From NCBI GenBank assembly GCA_964035575.1, contig OZ037837.1, positions 930,001 through 994,000 on the forward strand: a DNA stretch of 64,000 nucleotides. Direction: 5' to 3'. Of the stretch, positions 52,611 through 61,750 are shown piece after piece (the stretch's first letter is position 1; the number at the start of each line of letters is the position of its first letter). Both the position numbers and the translations under genes were made by a program. The notes beneath the pieces are model-generated. The model was not told the DNA's origin and did not search any database. It saw nothing but the letters and a program-made list of their open reading frames with translations. This stretch comes from Rhynchopus sp. YZ270_cl-10 (lineage: Eukaryota; Euglenozoa; Diplonemea; Diplonemida; Diplonemidae).

Positions 52611-52906
52611 TCTGGGCAACAGGTGATGAGGGTCGTCTGCCAATAGGCAAGACAGCGGAGGTGGAGAGGCCGAACGTGTCGTCAACGACACGGAAGAGGT
52701 TCGCAACGATGCTAACCCATGTGGCAGGTGTGACAGACCAACAAGGACGAATCACCCTTCGTGATTCTTAAACAGTCAAACCTCCCGTGAAGCTGGAGTG
52801 GAGAAGTATCCTGAGCAGGTTCACGTGGCCACGGAATCAGGGGTTGTTAACGAGGATTTTTCTACACACTACTAGAAGGACTTCGGAGGCCAGCGTTTGA
52901 TTGCCA
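52611..52906 (+). repeat. ~300-bp direct repeat, copy 1
   Basis: Matches 54862-55169 almost base for base (starts TCTGGGCAACAGGTGATGAG, ends CAGCGTTTGATTGCCA), with one small indel. Marks the duplication boundary upstream of the LRR genes. Confidence 0.85.
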
Positions 52907-53326
52907 CTTGAGTCAGCAAAACTGTGAGGGGACATACAAGTGTATCGTGTGGAAGAGAGGTAGGGAGTGGGGGTGTTCTGTTAAAAAGAGGCCGTTTTTT
53001 GTTTTGTTTTTTAGATGATTCTGTGGCTTCGCTGTTCTTCACACTGTACTTACCCAAACACCCCACCTCCCCTCCCCAAATAAAACCCTTCTTCAGGAAA
53101 AGAAATCGAAACAAAGAATGCGTGAATCCCCCAATGTCGTACCCACCCCGACCCTATTCCCCTGTTCCCCTATTACCCCTTCTCGTGGCAAGACCGACAA
53201 ACGAGAGCAAAAACGTAACAACAGTTCACAGAAGCTTCGGACCATGGTACTGCGGGTTGCCTCTGACGCATCGATGCAGATGCGGCTGACTGTGCTCTTG
53301 CCGGTTGCAAACGCACCGGCCTTCTA
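52907..53326. other. Intergenic, 3' flank of the UBL-LRR gene
   Basis: No gene or repeat is seen apart from short A/T runs. Confidence 0.5.
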
Positions 53327-54662
53327 TCATTCTGAGCCTCTCCGTCGCTTGCGGCACTGCTCGGGAGATTCGTCTCTGCTACGTTTCGGACGTGCATCAA
53401 CAAGCTCCTTCAGGTTGCTTTCCTGTACTCGACTCGACACAGCGCTGCTGCAGCCGGAGAGGTGGATACTCTTCAACGAAGTGTACATCTGAGCAGGTAG
53501 TGCACCCATGTGCATGACTGCGCCAAGTGGGGACAAGTCAAGCACTGTGAGGCTGGTGCAGTTGGCAAGAAACCAGATCCCTATGCATGTAACATTGCAA
53601 AGTGGTGACAAGTCTAGTTCTGTGAGGCTGGTGCAGGAGGCAAGAAAGCAACCACCTATGTGGGTAACATTGCTGAGTGGTGTCAAGTCTAGCTCTGTGA
53701 GGCTCTTGCAGCTGCCAAGAAAGTATTCGCATATTTGTGTAACATTGCTGAGTGGCGACAAGTCTAGTTCTGTGAGGCTGGTGCAGCCGTCAAGAAACGT
53801 TTCGCCAATTTGCGTAAATCCTGCTGAGTGCTGACAACTTTAGTTCTGTGAGGCTCTTGCAGCCGTGAAGAAAGTAACCACCAACTTTCGTAACATGTCT
53901 GAGTGGTGCCAAGTTCAGCACTGTGAGGCTCTTGCAGTAGCAGAGAAAGCAGTCGTCTATGTGTGTAACATTGCTGAGTGGCGACAGGTCTAGTTCTGTA
54001 AGTCTCTTGCAGCCGTCAAGAAAGCTTTCGCTTATTTGCGCAATCCTGCTGAGTGGTGTCAAGTCTAATCCTGTGAGGCTCTCGCAGTTGCGAAGAAAGC
54101 AACCACCTATGTGTGCAATCCTGCTGAGTGGTGCCAAGTCTAATCCTGTGAGGCTGGTGCAGTTGAGAAGAAACTCTTCACCAATCTGCGTCACATTGCA
54201 CAGCCCAGAGAGGTTGACACTTGTCAACGTTGAACACCCAGCAAGGAAATCGTCACCTATTTCCGTCACACACGAAACAACACTGAGATCAAGTGTTGTT
54301 AACGATGTGTATGCTAAGAAGCGATTCGGAATGACCGTCGCAACCTCCGCCTGCAGAAGCAAACACGCCACCACAGGATCCTCCACAGTCACCAGCCTCT
54401 CTGCAGTGATATCGGTCTCACCCAACGCATGAAGCTCTGCAAGGGCTTCTTGTTTCTTCGTCTTCGTCAGCACGACTGTGTCTCCAGCACTCAGCTGCGT
54501 GATGTCCTCTCCTTCCTGCTTCCCTCCGAAGCCCATGTGGAAGCTGTCCTCAGCCAACCCTGCTGCAGTCGCCACCTTCTGCCGCATCGTCTCCGTTGTG
54601 TCATCCACACCCACCTCGATCACGTACAAGTTGTTGGAGCAGTCCTTGATGGTCAGTTCCAT
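53327..54662 (-). CDS. Ubiquitin-like plus LRR protein with one frame break and basic tail
   Basis: Starts MELTIKDCSNN, 20 nt after CACCACAACAG. The UBL and linker are nearly identical in DNA to those of the 8404-9381 gene. About eleven 25-residue LRRs follow (LTTLDLSVVSCVTEIGDDFL, then LTGLDLAPLSRIAHIG). At 53815-53825 one extra T (ATTTACG where ATTACG would keep phase) breaks the frame. The remaining LRRs and the tail (LKELVDARPKRSRD, RKRRRGSE) are open to 53327. The basic tail could be a nuclear signal, unlike the CaaX tail of the 40442 gene. Either a recent pseudogene or a base-call error. Confidence 0.7.
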
Positions 54663-54861
54663 TTGTCTTCTTTTGTGTTGCTCTGTTGTGGTGGGGTTGT
54701 GGGTTGGGCTTGGAAAATACATGCCACTCTCCTGTACATAAAGGGCCCCCCATATAAGTTCCTCCCCGAATAATAGCACTTTCCCCAAACAACCTTTCCC
54801 CCACCCCCCACCCTGAATAAGCCCCACTGTCATCGTCAACATTGATGACACCCCTCTCTCC

Positions 54862-55169
54862 TCTGGGCAACAGGTGATGAGGGTCGTCTGCCAATAGGCA
54901 AGACAGCGGAGGTGGAGAGGCCGAACGTGTCGTCAACGACACGGAAGAGATTCGCAACGATGTTAACCCATGTGGCAGGTGTGCCAGACCAACAAGGACG
55001 AATCACCCTTCGTGATTCTTAAACAGTCAAACCTCCCGTGAAGCTGAAGTGGAGAAGTATCCTGAGCAGGTTCATGTGGCCACGGAATCAGGGGTTGTTA
55101 ACGAGGACTTTTCTGCCAACTGAGTACACACTACTAGAAGGACTTCGGAGGCCAGCGTTTGATTGCCAT
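54862..55169 (+). repeat. ~300-bp direct repeat, copy 2
   Basis: Second copy of 52611-52906, lying just upstream of the intact UBL start. The truncated LRR copy at 52062-52610 abuts the first repeat instead, so the UBL-coding part was lost between. Confidence 0.85.
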
Positions 55170-55989
55170 TTACGAATCTGCGCGGGTACACCTCGTGGAC
55201 AGGTTCAAGAGGAAGCTGGATGATGCTGGGCACTGCGAACCCCCTCCCTTCCCCCACATGTTGTGTCAGCAGAGCCACCTTGGATGTGGACAGACGTGTG
55301 CACTCTTTTGTGTTGGTTGCTCTTTGGGTCACGCATAGCGACAGTGCAGACCCACCCCCTTACCTCATATGCATCCACACGACGCTACGTGTAATCGTGA
55401 CATGGCAAAAGCGATGATCTGTGGCACGTGTCATTCTCTGCACGGAACGCACACTTTTCTAAGGTGTGTTGAGGCTCACCTATTCCCGAGGAGAGCGCCT
55501 TCGGGGGATACAACAAAACCATGGAAAAGTGTGTTCTGTACAGACAATGAGTACCAACACGTACCACGTGTCATTATGACATGTGCATCTGTCATTTTGC
55601 ATGACTCTGACATGCCACGCTGACATAAGGCGTCGTGCAGATGACCTACACACCTGCCTTAAGGACGACACAGTTCGCAAAGCACATCTGTCCAGAAACC
55701 CCGCAGGCAGGCAGAGTCTTGTCAAAATATGAGGGATGGAGGGGAAAACATTTGTGAAGTATACTTCTTGAACAGTCCTCTTCGTGTTTTTGTTTGTTTG
55801 TTTTTTTTTTTATTGTTGGCTTCAGTGCAGTAATGTATATAGGGGTGGTGGGGGTACAGTAAAGGGGGAAATATGTGGGAAACCCCCTTTTTTTGGGTTT
55901 TCGCGTGGTTGTGTGCAGGGTTTTATATAGCCAGCACCCACCAAAACGGTGGTTTTGTGTGAGGCAGTCATTGTTTTTGTGTGTGGAAA
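55170..55989. other. Intergenic, nothing recognised
   Basis: No ORF with family resemblance, no RNA gene and no clear repeat. Confidence 0.5.
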
Positions 55990-56190
55990 ACTAGTGTCCT
56001 ATCCAGGAATCCAGATTTCAAAAAAAAGATCGGGGTCAGCTTGTTTTTTCGCCCAAAAATTCAGCACTGCTGACAAAGGAAGACATTGGGAGCTGTATTT
56101 TTTTTTGCGGAGCAAAAAAAATAAGATAAAATGGCGCCGCAGGCGAAAAAATTTCATGGTACGGTGTAAAAATCTAGCTTTTTACACCAC
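55990..56190 (+). repeat. ~200-bp direct repeat, copy 1
   Basis: Shares with 56428-56632 the runs TATCCAGGAATCCAGATTT, TTTTTTGCGGAGC, AAAATGGCGCCGCAGGCG and GCTTTTTACACCACG. Contains the GC palindrome core found in other dispersed modules. Confidence 0.75.
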
Positions 56191-56427
56191 GAGTCACTCA
56201 AAGAACCCCTTTTTGCGGAATACCGACTCGTTTTTTAGGATTCTTGACGACCGTGCTCTTCATGGTGGGGTCGCGTTGCTCTGGAGTCCCTTCGGGACCC
56301 CTCTTAGAGCCCTGTAAGGTAAGGTAAAAATTGCAAAAAATCCCGAAATTCTATAGTTTTTTTTTTTTTCCCCGGTTTTTTGTGGGATTTGGTCCCACAT
56401 ACAGACACCTATATACATCACTGCTTC

Positions 56428-56632
56428 AGTGTCTTATCCAGGAATCCAGATTTTAAGTTTGGGGGGGGTCAGTTTGTTTTTTTGCCCAAATTTTTTTTTC
56501 AGCACGACCAGGGAACATAGTGAACTGTATATTTTTTTTTTTTGCGGAGCAAAAAAAAACAAAAAAAAATGGCGCCGCAGGCGAAAAATTTTTTGGGTAC
56601 GGTGTAAATGTATAGCTTTTTACACCACGCCG
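56428..56632 (+). repeat. ~200-bp direct repeat, copy 2
   Basis: Second, diverged copy of 55990-56190, 440 bp to the right. Confidence 0.75.
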
Positions 56633-56747
56633 AGGAAACACCTCAAACCCAGCTGAAAAAACTGACCCCCCCCCACCGGCCCAAATTTCCGGAGAAAATT
56701 TGGGGGGGGTCACTGACCCCCCCCAACCGGCCCAAAAAATACACTGG

Positions 56748-56926
56748 TTGGCTTTCATTTTTCCTTCAAAACTTCGCACACAACACTTTTGGTTTTTGGA
56801 AGACACACAAGGTGCCAGGTTCTGCAATATGCACGGAACCACCCTGCACCTGTTTGTCATATTGTTCCCCGTGCAATACATGGAGAAACGTTTCGCACTC
56901 AGAACTAGGGTGGCGAGGGGAAAGAT
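56748..56926 (+). repeat. Dispersed ~170-bp repeat, copy 2
   Basis: Same family as 7958-8125, some 49 kb away. Here it is not next to a start codon, so it is not simply a promoter of the membrane gene. Confidence 0.7.
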
Positions 56927-57327
56927 TTTCGGAGCGTAGAAGAACAGAGAAGAATCGCACATGGAAAAAATGAGAAATAACAATTCCTACCGAAATAATA
57001 TTTTCATCGGGGGGTGTCTAAAATGGTCAAGGGTGATGGAAAAGGGGGGAAAGGGGGAAAAGGGAACTTTGAACACCCTCCATCATATGCAATCAATACA
57101 TTGATAGTACATGTATATGGTGAGGGATCAACACAAATGGTCCCATCTTTCTTTTTATGGCATTTGTTTTGCAAAACGTAGAACATAAAAGTAAAATGCT
57201 TCGTGCACAAGTTCCCGAAAAAAAATGAGTAACAATAATTCCCGAAATAAGAAAAGAAAAGTTTATAAGACGTTCCTAAGCCTCTCGTGCTTAGTCACCT
57301 TAATACACAAATAATAACATAATAATA
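56927..57327. other. Non-coding, includes the TIR-element empty site
   Basis: 57255-57305 carries AAGTTTATAAGACG followed by CCTAAGCCTCTCGTGCTTAG, homologous to both flanks of the 38.9 kb transposon joined together. Confidence 0.65.
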
Positions 57328-57440
57328 ATGCAAGATGAAACTGAGAGAAAGACGAAGAGAACCACAAACCCTCACAGACTAAATGGCTTAACCTGTTGTA
57401 TCGCTATAGTGTAGGGGAGAAGTGAGGAGCGCGAGAATCA
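57328..57440 (-). mobile_element. Diverged partial SINE-like copy
   Basis: About 80% similar to the middle of the elements at 26.9 and 31.6 kb (AACTGAGAGAAAGA, CTAACCTGTTGTAT, GGGGAGAA). It lacks the A-tail and 5' end. Confidence 0.5.
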
Positions 57441-57466
57441 AAACCCAAAAAATGAAAACCAATTTA

Positions 57467-57753
57467 GTGGACACACTTCTGATCCTAAGAAGGACCCCAC
57501 CCTCACCTTCCCTCACCCAAACCCCAAAGAAACGCTCTGTTGTTCACAACACCCAGCCAACCCTCTCAAATCCTCCCAATTGTTTCGTATGACTCATCCC
57601 AACAAACCCCACCTCACTCTGTCACCACCTCCCAAAAATAATAAAGAAGCACACCTCAGCACGTGCAGAGCAGCCGTCGTGCAGCTGACCACACAGTGCG
57701 AGGGGTGAAGATGCACAACAACAACTGCTGCAAAGTGAACGTTTTCTTGTTTC
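57467..57753 (-). repeat. 3' flank duplicated at 60776-61067
   Basis: Near-identical to 60776-61067 (GGACACACTTCTGATCC through GTGCGAGGGGTGAAGATGCA). The duplication that made the two B-box/UBL/LRR genes included ~290 bp of downstream DNA. Confidence 0.85.
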
Positions 57754-59331
57754 TCACTCGCGTAAGTGGTCTGGTAGCCTGCAGAGTACAGCATTGCTGC
57801 ACTTGTCCTTTCCATGCAAGGTCTTCAACGCTGGGCACCAGTTGAGGAAGGAGCCACCAATGGTAGTGACAGTTTGCAACCCACTTAGGTCAACTGCCAC
57901 CAACGATGTGCACCCGAAGATGAAAGATTCACCAATCATGATGACTCCTTGCAATCCACTTAGATCAACTGTCAACAATGATGTGCACCCGTAGAGGAAG
58001 TAGTCCCCAACCATGGTGACAGCGTGCAATCCACTCAGGTCTAGTTTCGTCAAAGCTGTGCAGCCACAAAGTACCTGGTTCCCAATCACAGTCACAGCAG
58101 ACGCATGACTGAGATCAATGCACGTCACTGCAGTACTCGAGGCGAAGCAGTCTGGAATCGCAGTCGCAGCTCCTGCCTGCAGGAGCAAGCAAGCCACCTT
58201 CGGATCAGTCACCTGATTTAACCTTTCTGATGTAAGTGTTGTCTCACCCAACGCACGAAGTGCTGCAATGGCATCCTGCTTCCTCCTCTGTGTATTGACT
58301 TGCGTTAGAACAACCCTGTGACCCCTCAACTGCACCACATTCTCTCCTGCTACAATCGCTGAACTTCCGAAACTCATGTCGAAGCAGCCTTCAAGCAACC
58401 CCACTGCAGACGCCACCTTCCGACGCAAGTCCCTGCCCGTGTCATCCACACTCACCTCAATCTCGTGTTCCACTCCATCCAACCCCTGCACAAGGACAGG
58501 CACAACAAGCGCAGACAACTGGGCAAGGGCGTCGTGCACGTTCGAAACAGGCAGCTTCAAGGAAAACGTTGCGTGTGGGTGTGCAGCACCCACAAGGCGG
58601 TGGCGGTCTCCACTCGCCGCCATGCTGTTGATGCTCCGCACAACGGCCTGCGACTCTGTGACCGCACGCAGCACCTGGTCGTCCCCAAGCTGGCACACCG
58701 CCTCGCACTCAGCAATCATGTGTCCTGCCTTCGCAACAAACGTCTTCAGCGCACACACCTCCCCTTCACGACTGAGTGCCTGTGTGAGGAAGCTCCGTGC
58801 CACCACCTCCTCGCACACGACTTCACTGCGCGACACATCCTCACGCATCACGAGGTGCTCGACGTGTGTCTGCAGGAGAAGGTCTTTGTATCTGCCCTCT
58901 GTGGGTGGGAGTGCCTCAAGCACACGGCACTTCTCCTCTGCAGCAGTCCGCTGTGTTGTCAGGTCTGACACGTGTGAGTGGAGGATGTCGCGCTCGTATT
59001 TCATGTAGTCCGTGATGACAACTGTCTTGTGTCCCGTATGTTCAAAGTGAGCACAGCACATGCAGATCAACGCGTCTCCACACGCAGGGTCTACACAGAC
59101 GACGCACCGCACTTGGTCGGGGTGTTGTGTACACTTCAACGACGCCCCGTACGCAGTCACAGAAGCGCGATGTGCCTCACGGTCACGTGGCCTTGGGTGG
59201 CAAGCGTCATAGCACGCAGGTGTGTCGCAGAAGAACAGATCCACGCACATCCCGCACTGCAGCTGTGCAGGCACGCCACAGTTCTCACAGCTCGGCATCT
59301 GTGGTGCGGTGGGCTGCGTGTCAGACCCCAT
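57754..59331 (-). CDS. B-box, coiled-coil, ubiquitin-like and LRR protein, TRIM-like, 525 aa
   Basis: Starts MGSDTQPTAPQMP. Residues ~14-55 are a B-box 1-type zinc site (CENC, CGMC, C..C, CH, H). Residues ~66-105 are a B-box 2-type site (CTQH, CVVC, CMCC, HFEHTGH). Residues ~105-250 are mostly helical and probably a coiled coil. Residues ~280-350 are ubiquitin-like (EIEVSVDDTGRDLRRKVAS, RGHRVVLTQ), followed by the ALRALGETTLTSERL / VACLLLQAGAATAIP linker of the UBL-LRR family. Five or so LRRs close the protein. There is no RING finger, so it is not a complete TRIM E3. B-boxes and coiled coil would drive assembly and the LRRs recognition. The role is inferred. Confidence 0.85.
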   Translation of the reverse strand: MGSDTQPTAPQMPSCENCGVPAQLQCGMCVDLFFCDTPACYDACHPRPRDREAHRASVTAYGASLKCTQHPDQVRCVVCVDPACGDALICMCCAHFEHTGHKTVVITDYMKYERDILHSHVSDLTTQRTAAEEKCRVLEALPPTEGRYKDLLLQTHVEHLVMREDVSRSEVVCEEVVARSFLTQALSREGEVCALKTFVAKAGHMIAECEAVCQLGDDQVLRAVTESQAVVRSINSMAASGDRHRLVGAAHPHATFSLKLPVSNVHDALAQLSALVVPVLVQGLDGVEHEIEVSVDDTGRDLRRKVASAVGLLEGCFDMSFGSSAIVAGENVVQLRGHRVVLTQVNTQRRKQDAIAALRALGETTLTSERLNQVTDPKVACLLLQAGAATAIPDCFASSTAVTCIDLSHASAVTVIGNQVLCGCTALTKLDLSGLHAVTMVGDYFLYGCTSLLTVDLSGLQGVIMIGESFIFGCTSLVAVDLSGLQTVTTIGGSFLNWCPALKTLHGKDKCSNAVLCRLPDHLRE

Positions 59332-60392
59332 GTTGTGTGTTTCGAAGAGGTGGGAGGGTGCAGGGGTGTCTGGAAGGGGTTGGGTGGGTGGCATGGGATG
59401 GAAACAGAGTGTGCGTTCAAGACTGCAGCACACAGGAAAGGTGAGTGAGAGGCTGGTGATCGTTATCAAGCTTCTGCACCACCCCGTTGCGGGTATGGGT
59501 GGAGCACAGTGCACACGGCGAGTTAGTATCACAATATGAGGGATGGAGAGGAAAACGTTTGTGGAGTGTAGTGGGTAGGGTTGGGCCGTTCTCGCATTAA
59601 TTGGTGTGGCCGACGACCCCAAAATAGCAGAAAGCACAAAATAGCACCCCCCTTCAGCCACACCATTATAATTTATTGTCTTGTTTTGTTTTGTTTTGTT
59701 TCTTTGTTGTCGACTACCCTTGCTAAACTACTAACGGTGCCCCCAAAATAATCGAGAGGCTCTTTGTTCGTTTGCTCAGAATACTGAACAACGGGGGGAA
59801 AGGGAAAATAAGGTTGCTTGTTGTTCGCTTTCACGATCTTTTGACTTGATTACAGTAAATATCGGAAATGCAAAAATGGTGAACCGCTGAGGGGGGGATT
59901 TTTCTCAGCATTTCAGCATTCTTTTTTACATTCCGGTTTTCACATTTAATGTGTTTTTTGCTGAAGTACAGAAAGTTGTCGTGCGCAAAGAGAGGGAGAA
60001 AACAAACCGGGGGAGGAGATACACAGGCGTACAACTTTTTTCACGAGGGTCTCGAACAGACACGATATCAACTAAAATAAGAGTAGATGAAACGTGCTAA
60101 CACGTCTCAGTCAAGCTCGTGCAAAGGGTGTTATGATAAAGTCCCACTCTCCTACACGGTTATCGTTTCCTCCTTAAACAGCTCCTCGCCCTTTGACCCT
60201 TGACCTGCTCTCAGACCATTTTCTCCGACACACCTGTCCCAAGACTGCTGCTCTCTGGTCTCTTGTTTGCCACCTTGTTGTGCACTCCCCACCCAACCCA
60301 TTGCTCTCCACGAATCCGTAGAGATATAAAACACCTGCTTGAAACCCACAGCAGTGTTCCAAACATCCAAAACTCAAAAAATGAAAATCAAA
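59332..60392. other. Intergenic, contains a mini TIR element
   Basis: Pyrimidine-rich upstream flank of the B-box gene (CAACCCCTTCCAG as a possible acceptor), then AT-rich sequence. No gene is seen. Confidence 0.5.
59602..59668. repeat. 67-bp TGGTGTGGC inverted-repeat element
   Basis: Left end TGGTGTGGCCGA and right end TCAGCCACACCA, 67 bp apart. GACGACCCCAAAATAGCA inside recurs near 995. The same end motif occurs singly at 9770, 18642 and 26693. Confidence 0.55.
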
Positions 60393-60775
60393 TACCGTAA
60401 TCGTAAGATTTCTGGGGCGTAAGTATTGTGGGACGTAAATATTCTGGGACGTAAAAAAACTGGGACATTTTGGATTTTTTAAAACTTGGGACATTTTTAC
60501 GTCCCAGAATTGTCTGTGTGACCTTCCCCCCTCCCTCACCCATGCACTTCGGTGCAAACCCAAACATGTCCAACAAACAAAAAAAAATATACATACTTGG
60601 GCCGGTTATGATCCCTCCGCCAACCAGCCGCACCCCACCACCCACACCCCCAAAAAATTGACAAGTACCCGGAAAACCGCCCGAACAATTCTGGGGCGTA
60701 ACAAAACTGGGACAATTGGGGGAAAATCTGAAACTTAGGACATTTTTACGCCCCAGAATTTTTACGATTACGGTA
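60393..60775. mobile_element. MITE with TA target duplication and matching empty site
   Basis: TIRs TACCGTAATCGTAA then TTCTGGGGCGTAA, mirrored at the right end (about 31 bp with two or three differences). TA flanks each side. The paralogous flank at 57440-57475 shows the same left (AAAAAATGAAAA) and right (GGACACACTTCTG) neighbours with no insert, so this element arrived after the B-box gene duplication. TA duplication suggests the Tc1/mariner group. Internal CTGGGACGTAAA repeats, no ORF. Confidence 0.8.
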
Positions 60776-61067
60776 TAATGGACACACTTCTGATCCTAAG
60801 AAGGACCCCACCCTCACCTTCCCTCACCCAAACCCCAAAGAAATGCTCTGTTGTTCACAACACCCAGCCAACCCTCTCAAATCCTCCCAACTGTTTCGTA
60901 TGACTCATCCCAACAAACCCCACCTCACTCTGTCACCACCTCCCAAAAATAATAAAGAAGCACACCTCAGCACAGTGCAGAGCAGCCGTCGTGCAGCTGA
61001 CCACACAGTGCGAGGGGTGAAGATGCAACAACAACAACTGCTGCAAAAGTGAACGCTTTCGTGCTTC
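60776..61067 (-). repeat. Duplicated 3' flank of the B-box/UBL/LRR paralogue
   Basis: Copy of 57467-57753. Confidence 0.85.
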
Positions 61068-61750
61068 TCACTGGCGTAAGTGGTCTGGTAGCACTCTGAG
61101 TACAGCATTGCTGCACTTGTCTTTTCCATGCAAGGTCTTCAACGCTGGGCACCCGTAGATGTGTAGGAAGGAGTGTCCAACCGTGGTGACAGCTCGCAAT
61201 CCACATACATCAACTGTCGACAATAATTTGCACCCCCAGAGGAACCCGTCCCCAATCCAGGTGACAGCTTGTAATGCACTCATGTCAACTGTGGACAATG
61301 ATGTGCACTCCACGAGGAACGAGTCCCCAATCGTGGTGACAGCTTGCAAGCCACTCAAATCAACTGTCGACAATGCTGTGCACCCGTAGAGGAACCCGCT
61401 CCCAATACTGGTGACAGCTTGTAATCCACTCAGGTCGAGTTTCGTCAAAGATGTGCAGTAACGAAGGAAGTCGTTCCCGATCACAGTCACAGCAGACGGA
61501 TGACTGAGATCAATGCACGTCACTGCAGTTCTCGATGCGAAGCAGTCTGGAATCGCAGTCGCAACTCCTGCCTGCAGGAGCAAGCAAGCCACCTTCGGAT
61601 CAGTCACCTGCTTCAACCTTTTTGCTGTAAGTGTTGTCTCACCCAATGCACCAAGTGCTGCAATAGCGTCATTCTTCGTCCTCTGTGTGTTGGTCTGCGC
61701 TACAACAACCCTGTGACCCCTCAGCTGCACCACGTCCTCTCCTTCTGCAA
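61068..61750 (-). pseudogene. B-box/UBL/LRR paralogue, 3' part, separated by a LINE
   Basis: Begins in the middle of the ubiquitin-like domain (VQLRGHRVVVAQTN) and runs through the linker (ALGETTLTAKRL, VACLLLQAGVATAIPD) and six LRRs to the stop, ending VLPDHLRQ like the intact paralogue. The 5' part is at 63493-64000. The body is well preserved, so the disruption is young. Confidence 0.85.
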
